Shown here piece by piece: positions 25,693-34,135 of a DNA stretch of 64,000 bases. The notes beneath the pieces were generated by a model. That model was not told where the DNA came from. It made no database searches and saw only the letters and a list, made by a program, of their open reading frames with translations. Source of the DNA: JAVVHH01 sp965199665 (GTDB lineage: Bacteria; Pseudomonadota; Alphaproteobacteria; Acetobacterales; Acetobacteraceae); NCBI GenBank assembly GCA_965199665.1, contig OZ241208.1:3658001-3722000 (forward strand). The letters run 5' to 3'. Every line of letters begins with the position of its first letter. The first letter of the stretch is position 1. The translations under genes and the position numbers were made by a program.

Positions 25693-26618
25693 AGCGCGTA
25701 GCGCGTCAGCCGGCGCTGGATGCCGAACAGGTAGAGCACCACGCCGGTCAGGATGATGGCGAACATCACCGACGCGATCGCGGCGCCCATGGTGGGATCG
25801 CCGGGCTGCAGCGTGTTGCCGAAGAAGGTGCGGAACAGGAGGGTGCCGAACAGATCGGTCGCCCCGTCCGGCCCGGCCAGCGGCCCCTGCGACACGTAGA
25901 CCAGGTCGAACGAATTGAAGTTGCCGACGAAGGTGAGGATGGAGATGATCCCGATCGTCGGCCACAGCAGCGGCAGCTTGATGCGGAAGAACTGCGCCAG
26001 CCCGGTGACCCCGTCGCACTCCGCCGCCTCGATCAGCTCGTCCGGGATGGACAGGATGGCCGCGTAGACCAGCATCATCGGGATACCGACGAACTGCCAG
26101 ACCGAGATCAACGACAGTGTCAGCAGCGCGCTGTGCGACTGGCCGAGCCAGGGCGCGAACCAGCTTTGCAGCCCCACCGCGCCGAGCAGCGTTTTGGCGA
26201 CGCCCCAGGTCGGGCTGAGGATCAACCGCCAGGCGAACCCCACCACCACGAACGACAACATCGCCGGCAGGAAGAACACCGTCCGGAACGCCCCGCGCAG
26301 CCGCAGCCACGGCAGCGACAGCATCGCCGCCAGCGCGATGCCGATCGGGTTCTGCACCGCCATGTGCACCAGGAAGAACAGGACGTTGTTGCCCGCGGCG
26401 TTCCAGAACTGCTGCGACCACAGCGCGTCGCCGAACAGGGTGGCATAGTTCGCCCAACCGACCGGAACCAGGCCGCTTTCGCCGTTGCCATAGAACGACA
26501 GCCGCAGGCTCTCGGCCAGCGGCACCACCATGACCACCGTGTAGAGCAGCAGCGCCGGCGCCAGCAGCACGGGGATGTGCCAGCGCATCGGCGCCCGGCC
26601 GGCGGGCGGAGCCGTCAT
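25689..26618 (-). CDS. Sugar ABC transporter permease 1 (MalF type)
   Basis: The 309-residue inner-membrane protein has six helices, an IPDELIEAAECDGVTGLAQF EAA loop at about residue 190 followed by FFRIKLPLLWPT, and the usual N-terminal APALLLYTVVMVVPLAESL helix. The ATG at 26618 (MTAPPAGRAPMRW) lies 14 bases after the binding-protein stop. An upstream in-frame start would overlap the binding protein. Confidence 0.92.
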   Translation of the reverse strand: MTAPPAGRAPMRWHIPVLLAPALLLYTVVMVVPLAESLRLSFYGNGESGLVPVGWANYATLFGDALWSQQFWNAAGNNVLFFLVHMAVQNPIGIALAAMLSLPWLRLRGAFRTVFFLPAMLSFVVVGFAWRLILSPTWGVAKTLLGAVGLQSWFAPWLGQSHSALLTLSLISVWQFVGIPMMLVYAAILSIPDELIEAAECDGVTGLAQFFRIKLPLLWPTIGIISILTFVGNFNSFDLVYVSQGPLAGPDGATDLFGTLLFRTFFGNTLQPGDPTMGAAIASVMFAIILTGVVLYLFGIQRRLTRYAL

Positions 26619-26631
26619 CGGGCGGGCGCGG

Positions 26632-27900
26632 TCAGGGAGTTGGCGGCTTGTACCAGCTCTCGAGCGCCTGTTGTTGCCGAACACCGCCGGCCTCTGGCGT
26701 CGTCTTGCCGTTCATGACGCTCGCGGTGACGACCTTGTTCAGCTCCTCGATGGAGGGCGTGCCGCGGGAGAAGTATTGGTAGAACGGCCGGATCGTGGTT
26801 TCGCAACGGGTGCGGAAGCTGAGGAATTCCTTGGCCGCCGGGTCGTCGACGGTGAAGGCGGCCTTTGTCATCGGGAACGCGCCGGGCAGGGCGTTAGCGT
26901 AGATCTGCGCGAACTCCGGCGAAGCGACCCAGCGCAGGAAGGTGCGCGCGGCCTCGGGGTTCTTGGTCTTGCTGTTCATGCCCAGCGCCATGTCCGGATG
27001 GTCGGTGGTCACGCAGCGGTCGCCGGCCTTGAGCACCGGCGGCGGGAACGCGCCCATCTCGAAATCGGCTTGCTGCTTGAACGGCGCGATCTCCCACGAG
27101 CCGCTCGGGTAGATTGCCGCGCGCCCGAGCGTGAACAGGTTCTGGCTGTCGGCATAGCTCTGCGCGGAGTAGCCGTCGCCCATGTAGGCGGTCCAGCGCT
27201 TGAGCACGCGGAACGGCTCGACCCATTGCGGGTCCGTCAGCTTCTCGCGCCCCGCGATCAAGGCATGCCGCCCGGCCTCGCCGTGCCAGAAGGTCGGGCC
27301 GATGTTCTGATAGGCCATGGAGGCCACCCCCCACTCATCGGCCGTGCCGATGGCCAGCGGCGTGTAGCTCCCCTCCTGCTTGATCTTGTCCAGCAGGGCG
27401 AAGAACTCGTCCTGCGTCGTCGGCACCTGCAGGCCGAGCTGCTTGAAGATCGCCTTGTTGTAGAGAAAGCCGTGATCGACGGACGACACGGGCACGCAGA
27501 GCAGGTTCTTGCCGTCCTCGCTGGTCCAGGCCAGCCGCGCATCCGGGCCGAAGTTTTCGGTCCCCGGCAGATCGCCGACCGGGGCGATCTGACCGCTGCT
27601 CGCCATGCGCTGCGTCAGGTCGAACGGCCGGCACGCCAGGATGTCGCCCGCGGTGCCGGCATCCAGCTTGGCGTTCAGCGCCGCGTTGTATTCTGAGGAT
27701 TTGGTCGGCGCGAACACCACGTCGATGTCCGGATGCGCCTTGCGGAACACGGGCAGGATCTGGTTGTTCCAGATCTGGGTGTCGTCGTTGCGCCAGCTCT
27801 CGATCACCAGCTTGGCCGGCTGCGCCCGCGCCGGGACCACCGTCGGCAGCAGAGCCGCCGCGAGAAGCGCGCCGCCCATCAGGGTAGCCAATCTCGTCAT
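26632..27900 (-). CDS. Extracellular sugar-binding protein of the ABC transporter
   Basis: The 422-residue periplasmic binding protein has a signal peptide (cut near PARA-QPAK at about residue 26). The mature fold is of the family 1 solute-binding type: KLVIESWRNDD, FRKAHPDIDVVFAP, and AAIYPSGSWEIAPFKQ at about 275-290. Operon partners (GlcNAc-type kinase and nagA) suggest it binds N-acetylglucosamine or chitooligosaccharides; this is inference from context. Confidence 0.9.
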   Translation of the reverse strand: MTRLATLMGGALLAAALLPTVVPARAQPAKLVIESWRNDDTQIWNNQILPVFRKAHPDIDVVFAPTKSSEYNAALNAKLDAGTAGDILACRPFDLTQRMASSGQIAPVGDLPGTENFGPDARLAWTSEDGKNLLCVPVSSVDHGFLYNKAIFKQLGLQVPTTQDEFFALLDKIKQEGSYTPLAIGTADEWGVASMAYQNIGPTFWHGEAGRHALIAGREKLTDPQWVEPFRVLKRWTAYMGDGYSAQSYADSQNLFTLGRAAIYPSGSWEIAPFKQQADFEMGAFPPPVLKAGDRCVTTDHPDMALGMNSKTKNPEAARTFLRWVASPEFAQIYANALPGAFPMTKAAFTVDDPAAKEFLSFRTRCETTIRPFYQYFSRGTPSIEELNKVVTASVMNGKTTPEAGGVRQQQALESWYKPPTP

Positions 27901-27936
27901 CCAATCCCTCGCTGCCGCATTCGCCGGCCGCGGATG

Positions 27937-29073
27937 TCACCGCAACGACGCGGCCGGCGCAAGCGCGAAAGCGCCGTCGACCACCACCGCCGCGACCTGC
28001 AACGCTGCGTCCAGCACCACCATCGATGCCGCCGCGCCGACCCGGATGCGGCCGAGCTCGGGCAGGCCGAGGTAATCCGCCTGGCGCGTGGCGGTCAGGA
28101 GCGACACCTCCGCGAGCGGCACCCCGAGTCCGGCCAGCGTGCGGAACGCGTCGGCCATGGTGATCGCGCTGCCTGCCCGCGTTCCGGGCCGGTCCGCCAG
28201 GGTGATGTCGAACCCCGCCTTGATCACCTGCCGCCGCCCGCCCCGAGTGGCGTGCCGCCCATCCGGCAGCCCGGCCACCCCGACCGCATCGGTGATGGCG
28301 TAGAGCTTCGGAATTGCGCGGCGCGCGGCCAGCATGACGGTGGGGTGCACGTGGCGGCCGTCGCAGACCAACTCGGCGTGCTCCGCATGCGCCAGGGCGA
28401 AAGCGGCGACACCGGAGGCGCGGTGGTCCACCCCGCCCATCGCGTTGAACAGATGCGTGTACCCGGTCGCTCCCGCCACCGTCGCCGCCCGCAGGCACGC
28501 ATCGTCGGCCAGGCTGTGGCCCACATGGACCCGGGCGCCCGCAGCGACCAACGCGCGCAGCACGGCCATTCCGCCCGGGATCTCGGGCGCTACCGTGGCG
28601 ACACGCAGCGGGCAGAGCCCGGCCCACGCGCGGGCGAGCGCCGGGTCGCCATCGAGCGCGGCGCCTTCCTGCGCGCCGAGCTTGGCCGGGTTGATGAACG
28701 GCCCCTCCAGATGCGCCCCCAGCACCCGCGCCCCGTCCGGCTCGGGCCGGCGCCGGACCGCGTCGATCCCGGTCAGCGCCGCGGCGATCAAGGGCGCGGC
28801 CGCGGTGCTGGTGGTGGGCGTCATCGCCACCGTGCCGTTCGCGGCATGGAACCGCACCAGGCGCCGCGTCGCGTCCTCGCCTTCCATGCAGTCGGCACCG
28901 CCGCCGCCATGCACGTGCAGGTCGATGAAGCCCGGCAGCACGAACGGCGCGGCCGGCGCCTCGCCGGGCTGCAATGCGCGGCCCTCGATCGCGGCGATCC
29001 GGTCGCCCTCGATCCGCACCGCGCCGTCCACCCAGCCGCCCGGCGTGCACACGCGCCCCGCGAGTTCCATCAC
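27937..29073 (-). CDS. nagA: N-acetylglucosamine-6-phosphate deacetylase
   Basis: The 378-residue amidohydrolase removes acetate from GlcNAc-6-phosphate. Metal and substrate motifs: GFIDLHVHGGGGADCMEG, GAHLEGPFINPAK (metal Glu), VHVGHSLADD, YTHLFNAMGG and the catalytic Asp in YAITDAVGVAG. The start is GTG overlapping the kinase stop (GTGA), with an ATG as the next codon. It lies between the kinase and the binding protein in the operon. Confidence 0.95.
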   Translation of the reverse strand: MMELAGRVCTPGGWVDGAVRIEGDRIAAIEGRALQPGEAPAAPFVLPGFIDLHVHGGGGADCMEGEDATRRLVRFHAANGTVAMTPTTSTAAAPLIAAALTGIDAVRRRPEPDGARVLGAHLEGPFINPAKLGAQEGAALDGDPALARAWAGLCPLRVATVAPEIPGGMAVLRALVAAGARVHVGHSLADDACLRAATVAGATGYTHLFNAMGGVDHRASGVAAFALAHAEHAELVCDGRHVHPTVMLAARRAIPKLYAITDAVGVAGLPDGRHATRGGRRQVIKAGFDITLADRPGTRAGSAITMADAFRTLAGLGVPLAEVSLLTATRQADYLGLPELGRIRVGAAASMVVLDAALQVAAVVVDGAFALAPAASLR

Positions 29074-29963
29074 CGTTCGGCCTCGACCCGGCGCTCACCC
29101 GGCGCCCGGCCGGTGGCGACCAGCCAGCACCCGTGCCGCGCATCGGCCTCCGGCGTCAGCGCCGCGCACGGCAACCGAGCGCCGAGGCGCGCACCGATCA
29201 CCGGGGCCAGGCCACCGGCGAGGTAGAACGGGAGGTCGGGCGAAAGCTCCAGCTGGCGCGCCAGATCGGCCAATTGCTGCAAGCCGCGCCCGACCAGCTC
29301 GGCCGCCGCCGGATCGCCCGCCTCGGCGGCGAACACCAGCGGCGCCAACGCGCCGAGCCGGGCCGGGCGCATGTCCACCAGCCACGGCCGCAGCCCCCCG
29401 GCCTCGCGCCGCGCCGCCTCCAGCACCGAGTCGGCCAGCCGGCCCCGCGTCTCGACCCCGTCCAGCGCCGCCAGCGCATGCCGCAGCGCGCCCAGGCCGA
29501 GCCAAACGGCGCTGCCGCGGTCGCCCAGAAGCCAGCCCCAGCCATCCCGCAGCACGGAAGTGCCGTCCGCGAACAATCGGTGCCCCGCTACCCCGGTGCC
29601 AACCACCAGCAGCGCGCAGGGCTTCCCACCGCCGGCGCCGATCAGGGCGGCATACCCATCCGTCATCACGACCCGGCGGCGGAACGGCAGGCAGGCCGCC
29701 TCGAACCGCACGAGCTGCGTCGCCGCCAGCGTGCCCGCCATGCCCGCCGCAAGATCGACGCGTTCCGGCGCCGCCCGGTCGAGCCCCGCCAGCGTCGCGG
29801 CCTCGTCCCAGCAGGCCGCCACGCTCGCCGCCGCGCCGAGCGGGTCGGTGGACACGTTGCCGGGCCCGCTCCTTGCCTCCGCCAGCACCGCGCCGTCAGG
29901 CGCCACCAGCCGGGCCCGCGTGTGAGTGCCGCCGGCGTCGATACAGAGAAGCGGAGCGTCCAT
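29070..29963 (-). CDS. BadF/BadG-family sugar kinase, probably N-acetylglucosamine kinase
   Basis: The 297-residue ASKHA-fold kinase has phosphate-1 motif CIDAGGTHTRARLV, GNVSTDPLGAAAS, the phosphate-2 region VVGTGVAGHRLF with GWGWLLGDRGSAVWLG, and the adenosine site FYLAGGLAPVIGA. GlcNAc kinases of the BadF/BadG type share this layout. As first gene of an operon with nagA and a sugar importer, it would make GlcNAc-6-phosphate for NagA. No glucosamine-6-phosphate deaminase or GntR regulator gene is seen nearby. Confidence 0.88.
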   Translation of the reverse strand: MDAPLLCIDAGGTHTRARLVAPDGAVLAEARSGPGNVSTDPLGAAASVAACWDEAATLAGLDRAAPERVDLAAGMAGTLAATQLVRFEAACLPFRRRVVMTDGYAALIGAGGGKPCALLVVGTGVAGHRLFADGTSVLRDGWGWLLGDRGSAVWLGLGALRHALAALDGVETRGRLADSVLEAARREAGGLRPWLVDMRPARLGALAPLVFAAEAGDPAAAELVGRGLQQLADLARQLELSPDLPFYLAGGLAPVIGARLGARLPCAALTPEADARHGCWLVATGRAPGERRVEAER

Positions 29964-29983
29964 CGCCGCTCCCTACGGTCATC

Positions 29984-30016
29984 CCCGCCCGCTGGGCAAG
30001 CCGGCGAACGGGCGGG
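29984..30016 (-). promoter_or_regulatory. Inverted repeat before the GlcNAc operon
   Basis: CCCGCCCG and CGGGCGGG form an 8-base inverted repeat around a 17-base centre, about 20 bases before the kinase start. It could be an operator, a leader hairpin or chance in GC-rich DNA. Confidence 0.3.
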
Positions 30017-30096
30017 AACAGACGGCACCGGTGCCTATCGCGTCTGGGCCGTGCGGCGACGAGGAGGTTATCCGAGCCGGTTTGGTAGGAGTGACG

Positions 30097-30903
30097 CTAA
30101 CGCGAACTGCAGAAACTGGTGATCGCATCCACCAAAGCGGCCGCGACCTTCCCATGGTATGGCCCGTCCTGGATGGCCTTCTCTTCGTCGCGGTTGACGA
30201 TGATGCCAGCCTCCAGAAGCAGGGCTGGCATTGTGGCGCCACGGAGCACGGCGAGTTCGTCGAACCGATAGATCCCGAGCACTGGATCGAGGAGCGCTCG
30301 GCTTTCACCGGCGATGGGCTCGGCGTGATGCAGCGACGGCTGCAGGCCTTTCGCCTTCAGACTGCGACCCAGCTCTTCCGCGAGCAAGAAACTCTGCTTT
30401 GCCCAAGGCGAACGGACGGACGTGAAGATCCCGTAGCCACGGAACCGGTCGCTGTACGATCTCGTCGTGCCGTCGACGACCCATGTCGACAAATACTGGG
30501 GCTGCACCGAGTCATGGTGAAGCGCAATGAAGATCGCCGCCCCTTGCTCGCGCGCGATCTCGGGGCGCCGCGACAACGCGATCTTTGCCCCATTTTCGTT
30601 GATGAGAAACGCCTGAGAAAAGCCGGCGGCCTTGAGAGCGGCTTGGGCCAGCCTGCCGAGGGCCAGGTTGTAGCTGAACTCGGTCGCTCCCCTCGCGCTC
30701 GTCGCGCCCGACCGTGTCCTGTCATGACCGATATCCAGCGCGATTCTGAACGTCGCCCTTTGACATGATGCGGGCTGGACGACTTTGGACGCTGCACTGG
30801 CGGGCGTCGGGTGGCCGGGCGAGACCGGATTCACGGTCTGCGAAGCAGCTGTGTGCATCATCCACAGCAGCACGCCGACGGCCATCAGAGACAGCTGTCT
30901 CAC
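30097..30903 (-). CDS. N-acetylmuramoyl-L-alanine amidase (Amidase_3)
   Basis: The 268-residue protein has a signal peptide (first about 21 residues) and a zinc amidase domain with the expected ligands: His60 in IALDIGHD, Glu75 in ATEFSYN and His129 in IALHHDS. The catalytic Glu is in LLLEAGIIVN near residue 240. The enzyme would cut the amide bond between MurNAc and the stem peptide in the periplasm. Base composition is less GC-rich than in the neighbouring nag operon, as for the rest of the 30-36 kb region. Confidence 0.9.
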   Translation of the reverse strand: MRQLSLMAVGVLLWMMHTAASQTVNPVSPGHPTPASAASKVVQPASCQRATFRIALDIGHDRTRSGATSARGATEFSYNLALGRLAQAALKAAGFSQAFLINENGAKIALSRRPEIAREQGAAIFIALHHDSVQPQYLSTWVVDGTTRSYSDRFRGYGIFTSVRSPWAKQSFLLAEELGRSLKAKGLQPSLHHAEPIAGESRALLDPVLGIYRFDELAVLRGATMPALLLEAGIIVNRDEEKAIQDGPYHGKVAAALVDAITSFCSSR

Positions 30904-31787
30904 AACACACCCGAGGGCCAGAACGTCGCGTTAATCATTGATGAACCATGATCGGCAATGCGACAGGAGCGTCGACCAAGAACAAGGCTTCCGTTCGACG
31001 CGCAGTGCGTCGCGAGCTCGGCGAGTGTGGGACGCCTCGGGATACGGACGAGGTCACTTCCATCAACCGATGCTGCATCGGTTGTCCTCACGTTACCACA
31101 AGTGCAGAGCAGTGGACCCGAAGACCGCACTCCCCAGCATCACATCCTGCAATGCGCGGCGCGGTTGTTCACCGCAGCGACCGTGCGGCGGCCAGCCTGA
31201 GCGACTTCGCGGCCGAGAGCGGCATGCTGTTGGGGGGAGCCTGTACCGTCGCGTCGCGTCCAAGGGCGTGATCGTCACCGTAATTCTGACCATCGGAGGG
31301 CGCGTGGCGCAACAACGGGCGGCACAGATCGCAAATGCACCGACCCTGGAGAGCTAGCGCCGCATCTGGAGCTGTGGGCCTGGGCATCCGTATCGAAATC
31401 AGACCCGACCCAATTGCGGGGGCATCGACGCTGATAGTTAGTCCGGAACCACCAGATTGCCGCCGGCGGGCTATCTGCGCGATGCCATTGCCTGTCCGGC
31501 GGTCGTCCACTCGGTGCGCACCGGGCTACTTCAGCGGCAGCGTGGGTCTCAAGCACCCCGTAATGCCAATCCGACGCAAGACCTCGCGTGCCAGTCAGTT
31601 CTCCAAAACCGACCCGAAGCCCTCAAGCACATCGCCCCTTGCCGCACCAAGACGGATCGGGCTTCGATCCTACTGCCTGGAGGCCTGCTTCGCAGCCGAT
31701 GCGGATGAACCGACCTCGCGGGTATGGCAGGCAGCGGAGTCGCTCAACGCAGACGGAAACGACACTCTTCCATTGTAAAAGCGCCAA
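30904..31787. other. About 880 bases without a recognisable gene
   Basis: Open frames of up to about 147 codons exist on both strands here, but they are rich in Arg, Ser and Pro, overlap each other and show no family motif or ribosome site. I see no transposase fragment, RNA gene or long repeat. Codon-position GC bias looks weak compared with flanking genes. It may be decayed sequence or a long regulatory spacer at the edge of the polysaccharide region. Confidence 0.6.
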
Positions 31788-31819
31788 GCTATGCCGGCTG
31801 TGTGACCGGCCGGCATAGC
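31788..31819 (-). terminator. Intrinsic terminator of the polysaccharide chain-length gene
   Basis: A perfect 11-bp stem (GCTATGCCGGC with GCCGGCATAGC) closes a 10-base loop, 10 bases after the stop of the chain-length gene. On the minus strand TTGGCGCTTTTAC follows, giving a short T-run. Confidence 0.7.
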
Positions 31820-31828
31820 CGCGACGCG

Positions 31829-33355
31829 TTACGCCGCTCCGCTTCGGATCAGGCGGATCAGCAGGCCGCCGTAAATCAGGCACGGGACGATCAGTGCGAC
31901 GGCGAAGCTGCTGACAGACACGAGGCGGCGCATCAGCGGCACGGTCGCACCGAGCAATGAGACACCCCCAACCACCGGATAGCCGAGATTGCGGAGATCG
32001 TCTGTCGTGTGGAACGACTGATCGAGTTGGACCAGCACCAGCGCGAGGCCAATCCCCGCAGCTAGCCCGGCGAAGAGCACGCCGGTCACGAGCTTGCTCC
32101 GCTGCGGCGCGACTGGGACCGTGGGGACGAGGGGCGGCTCGATAACCTGGATCTTCACCTGATCCGCATTGGCCTCTGCAGCGGCGGAGATGCGCATCGA
32201 CTCGCGACGGGCAAGCAGCGCGGAGTAGTTGGTCTGCAGCACGCCATAGTCGCGGTCGAGGTTGAGCGCCTCCGCTTGCAGGCCTGGAGCACTCTTCGCG
32301 ATCGTCTCCAAGCGATCGCGCTCCTTGGTGGCGTCCGCTAGCTGCCGCTGGAGCGAGGAGATGGACGCATCCGTGTCGACCAGCCGCACCTTGAGTTGCT
32401 CATAGACGGGGTTCGGCACGGCGGGTGCATTTGCGACGGGCGCACGGGACGTGTCGCCGGGCTCGCGCCCGAGCTTGCCGGACCGCATCGCGGCGATCAA
32501 TTGCTTCTGTCCCACTACGTCCGGATGCGCGTCGGTCAAACGAAGGCGCATCTCACGCAGTTTCTGCTCCTCGGCCTCCAGCCGCGGCGAGCCGCCGCCG
32601 CCGCCGCCGCCAGTGGCTTCGGCTACCAGGAGCGGCGGGGTACCGGCCAGCTCCTTGGCCAACGCCACCCGGCGTGCCTGAGAGTCGGCAATCTGGCCAC
32701 TGAGCGAGCGGACTGCCTCAACCGCTCCTTGCAGCCGGCTGGTGCCGCCATCGCTCGGCAGCAAATCGGTGTAGCGAGCTCGGAACTCCGCCCGGCGCCG
32801 CTCCGACTCGCGAAGCTGGCGCTCGTAGAATGCGATCTGACCCTCGATGAAGCGGTTGGCGTTCTCGAGATCGTTGCGGTTGTTGCCCGCCTTGCCTTCG
32901 ACGAACGCAGTCAGCATGGCCTGCACGATGTCGTAGGCCAGCTTGGGACTCTCGTTCCGGTACGAGATCACGAACAGGTTGCGCGTTTGCGGAACCAGCT
33001 TGATGTCGGTGCTCAGGCGCGCGACGAGCGCTTGCTTCTGGGCGGGTGTATCGACCTGGAGATTCAGATCGGTCTTCGAAACAAGCTTCTCTAGGTTCGG
33101 TCGGCTCATCAAGGTGCGAGACAGCAGGTCAACCTGGGCCTGCAGCGACGAGTCCATCGAAATCCCGCGAAGAAGCGGCGTCAGGATCGCGTCCGCGTCG
33201 ATATAGAGGCGAGCATCCGCCTCATACACGTTCGGGATTTTCATGACACCAACCCAGCCCGCAGCGCAAACCAGCCAGCCGAGAAAAATCGCCGGCCAAC
33301 GGTAGCGCCACGCCGCCTTAAGTTGCTTTTTGACGAGCAGCTGGGTCTGGTGCAT
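31829..33355 (-). CDS. Polysaccharide chain-length determinant (Wzz/XrtA-system type)
   Basis: The 508-residue inner-membrane protein has an N-terminal helix (about residues 20-41), a periplasmic Wzz domain (YEADARLYIDADAILTPLLRG), long coiled-coil stretches (about 165-210 and 325-375) and C-terminal helices (about 421-441 and 477-500). There is no tyrosine-kinase domain. The layout fits the chain-length proteins of PEP-CTERM/XrtA-type exopolysaccharide systems. A run of seven Gly at about residue 248 is coded by GCC/GGC repeats. It lies 11 bases downstream of the export lipoprotein gene. Confidence 0.85.
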   Translation of the reverse strand: MHQTQLLVKKQLKAAWRYRWPAIFLGWLVCAAGWVGVMKIPNVYEADARLYIDADAILTPLLRGISMDSSLQAQVDLLSRTLMSRPNLEKLVSKTDLNLQVDTPAQKQALVARLSTDIKLVPQTRNLFVISYRNESPKLAYDIVQAMLTAFVEGKAGNNRNDLENANRFIEGQIAFYERQLRESERRRAEFRARYTDLLPSDGGTSRLQGAVEAVRSLSGQIADSQARRVALAKELAGTPPLLVAEATGGGGGGGSPRLEAEEQKLREMRLRLTDAHPDVVGQKQLIAAMRSGKLGREPGDTSRAPVANAPAVPNPVYEQLKVRLVDTDASISSLQRQLADATKERDRLETIAKSAPGLQAEALNLDRDYGVLQTNYSALLARRESMRISAAAEANADQVKIQVIEPPLVPTVPVAPQRSKLVTGVLFAGLAAGIGLALVLVQLDQSFHTTDDLRNLGYPVVGGVSLLGATVPLMRRLVSVSSFAVALIVPCLIYGGLLIRLIRSGAA

Positions 33356-33366
33356 GGGGTCGCTCG

Positions 33367-33975
33367 TTAAAAGTAGGTTTGCGGGATCAGCAGAACATCG
33401 CCCGGCGCCATGCCGACGTTCTGATCGATGTCACCATCCTTGATCAGATCGCTGAGGCGCACTGGGATGACCTGGCGCGGCCCACCGTATCGGCGAATGA
33501 TCACGGCACGGTTGCCCGCGGCGAAACGGGTCAGACCCTTGGTCGCGATCATCACGTCGAGCAGCGTCATCTGATCGCGATACGGGATCGCGATCGGGTC
33601 GGTCGCCTCGCCGATCACGCGGATTTGGCGGCTCGACGGTCCGATGAAGCCGTTCACGATGACGGAGACCTTTGGCTCCTTCACGTATTCACGCAGCCGA
33701 CCTTCGATGTCTTTCGACAACTCGGGCGCGGTCTTGCCGTTGGCCACGATGTCCGGAACGAGCGGCAGGGAGATGCGGCCATCGGGTGCGACCACGGCGG
33801 TCGTGCTGAGTTCCGGGTTGCGGAACACGTAAATGCCCATGGTATCGCCCGGGCCGATGACGTACGGCAGGTTCGGGGGAACGACTTGGTTCACAGGTGG
33901 GGTGCTCGAGCAAGCAACGAGCAGGCCCGCGAGAACGGGAATGAGCGCAATGGCCCTGAGTAGCCGGCGGGTCAT
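33367..33975 (-). CDS. Polysaccharide export outer-membrane lipoprotein (Wza/XrtA-system type)
   Basis: The 202-residue product has a lipoprotein signal (LLVACSS, lipid on about Cys22) and then a Poly_export domain (PYVIGPGDTMGIYVFRNPELS, VVAPDGRISLPLV). A SLBB-type domain follows (IRVIGEATDPIAIPYRDQM, LLDVMIATKG). It would form the outer-membrane pore for the polysaccharide, partnered by the chain-length protein. The ATG at 33975 is chosen because the signal peptide begins there. Confidence 0.9.
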   Translation of the reverse strand: MTRRLLRAIALIPVLAGLLVACSSTPPVNQVVPPNLPYVIGPGDTMGIYVFRNPELSTTAVVAPDGRISLPLVPDIVANGKTAPELSKDIEGRLREYVKEPKVSVIVNGFIGPSSRQIRVIGEATDPIAIPYRDQMTLLDVMIATKGLTRFAAGNRAVIIRRYGGPRQVIPVRLSDLIKDGDIDQNVGMAPGDVLLIPQTYF

Positions 33976-34030
33976 GAAAAGGCTTGGCCTCCGAAAAACA
34001 CCAGTGCGGCCACATACCACACAATTCTGA

Positions 34031-34102
34031 TAGGCGTGGAAGGAGTTGAACCCCCGACCTCTGCCATGTAATAGCAGCGCTCTGCCACTGAGCTACACGC
34101 CT
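34031..34102 (-). tRNA. tRNA-Val (anticodon TAC), divergent
   Basis: A full cloverleaf of 72 bases can be drawn. The acceptor stem AGGCGTG/CACGCCT has 7 perfect pairs, followed by T8 A9. The D arm is GCTC-AGTGGCA-GAGC. The anticodon arm CTGCT-ATTACAT-GGCAG has TAC at 34070-34068. The variable loop is AGGTC, and the T arm has loop TTCAACT on a stem with two G-T pairs. The discriminator base is A and no CCA is encoded. The first pair is A-T, and the sequence differs from the usual alphaproteobacterial tRNA-Val(TAC). It lies between polysaccharide genes on the same strand. Confidence 0.8.
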
Positions 34103-34135
34103 GTAAACACAACGAAAACTAGATAACCCGAGCGG

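Noticed and set aside
31335..31778. Open frame of 147 codons in the gene-poor stretch
   Set aside because: No ribosome site, no family motif, an Arg/Ser-rich composition and overlapping frames on both strands.
34031..34102. tRNA as a proven integration site
   Set aside because: I could not find a second copy of the tRNA 3' end or an integrase gene in the window.
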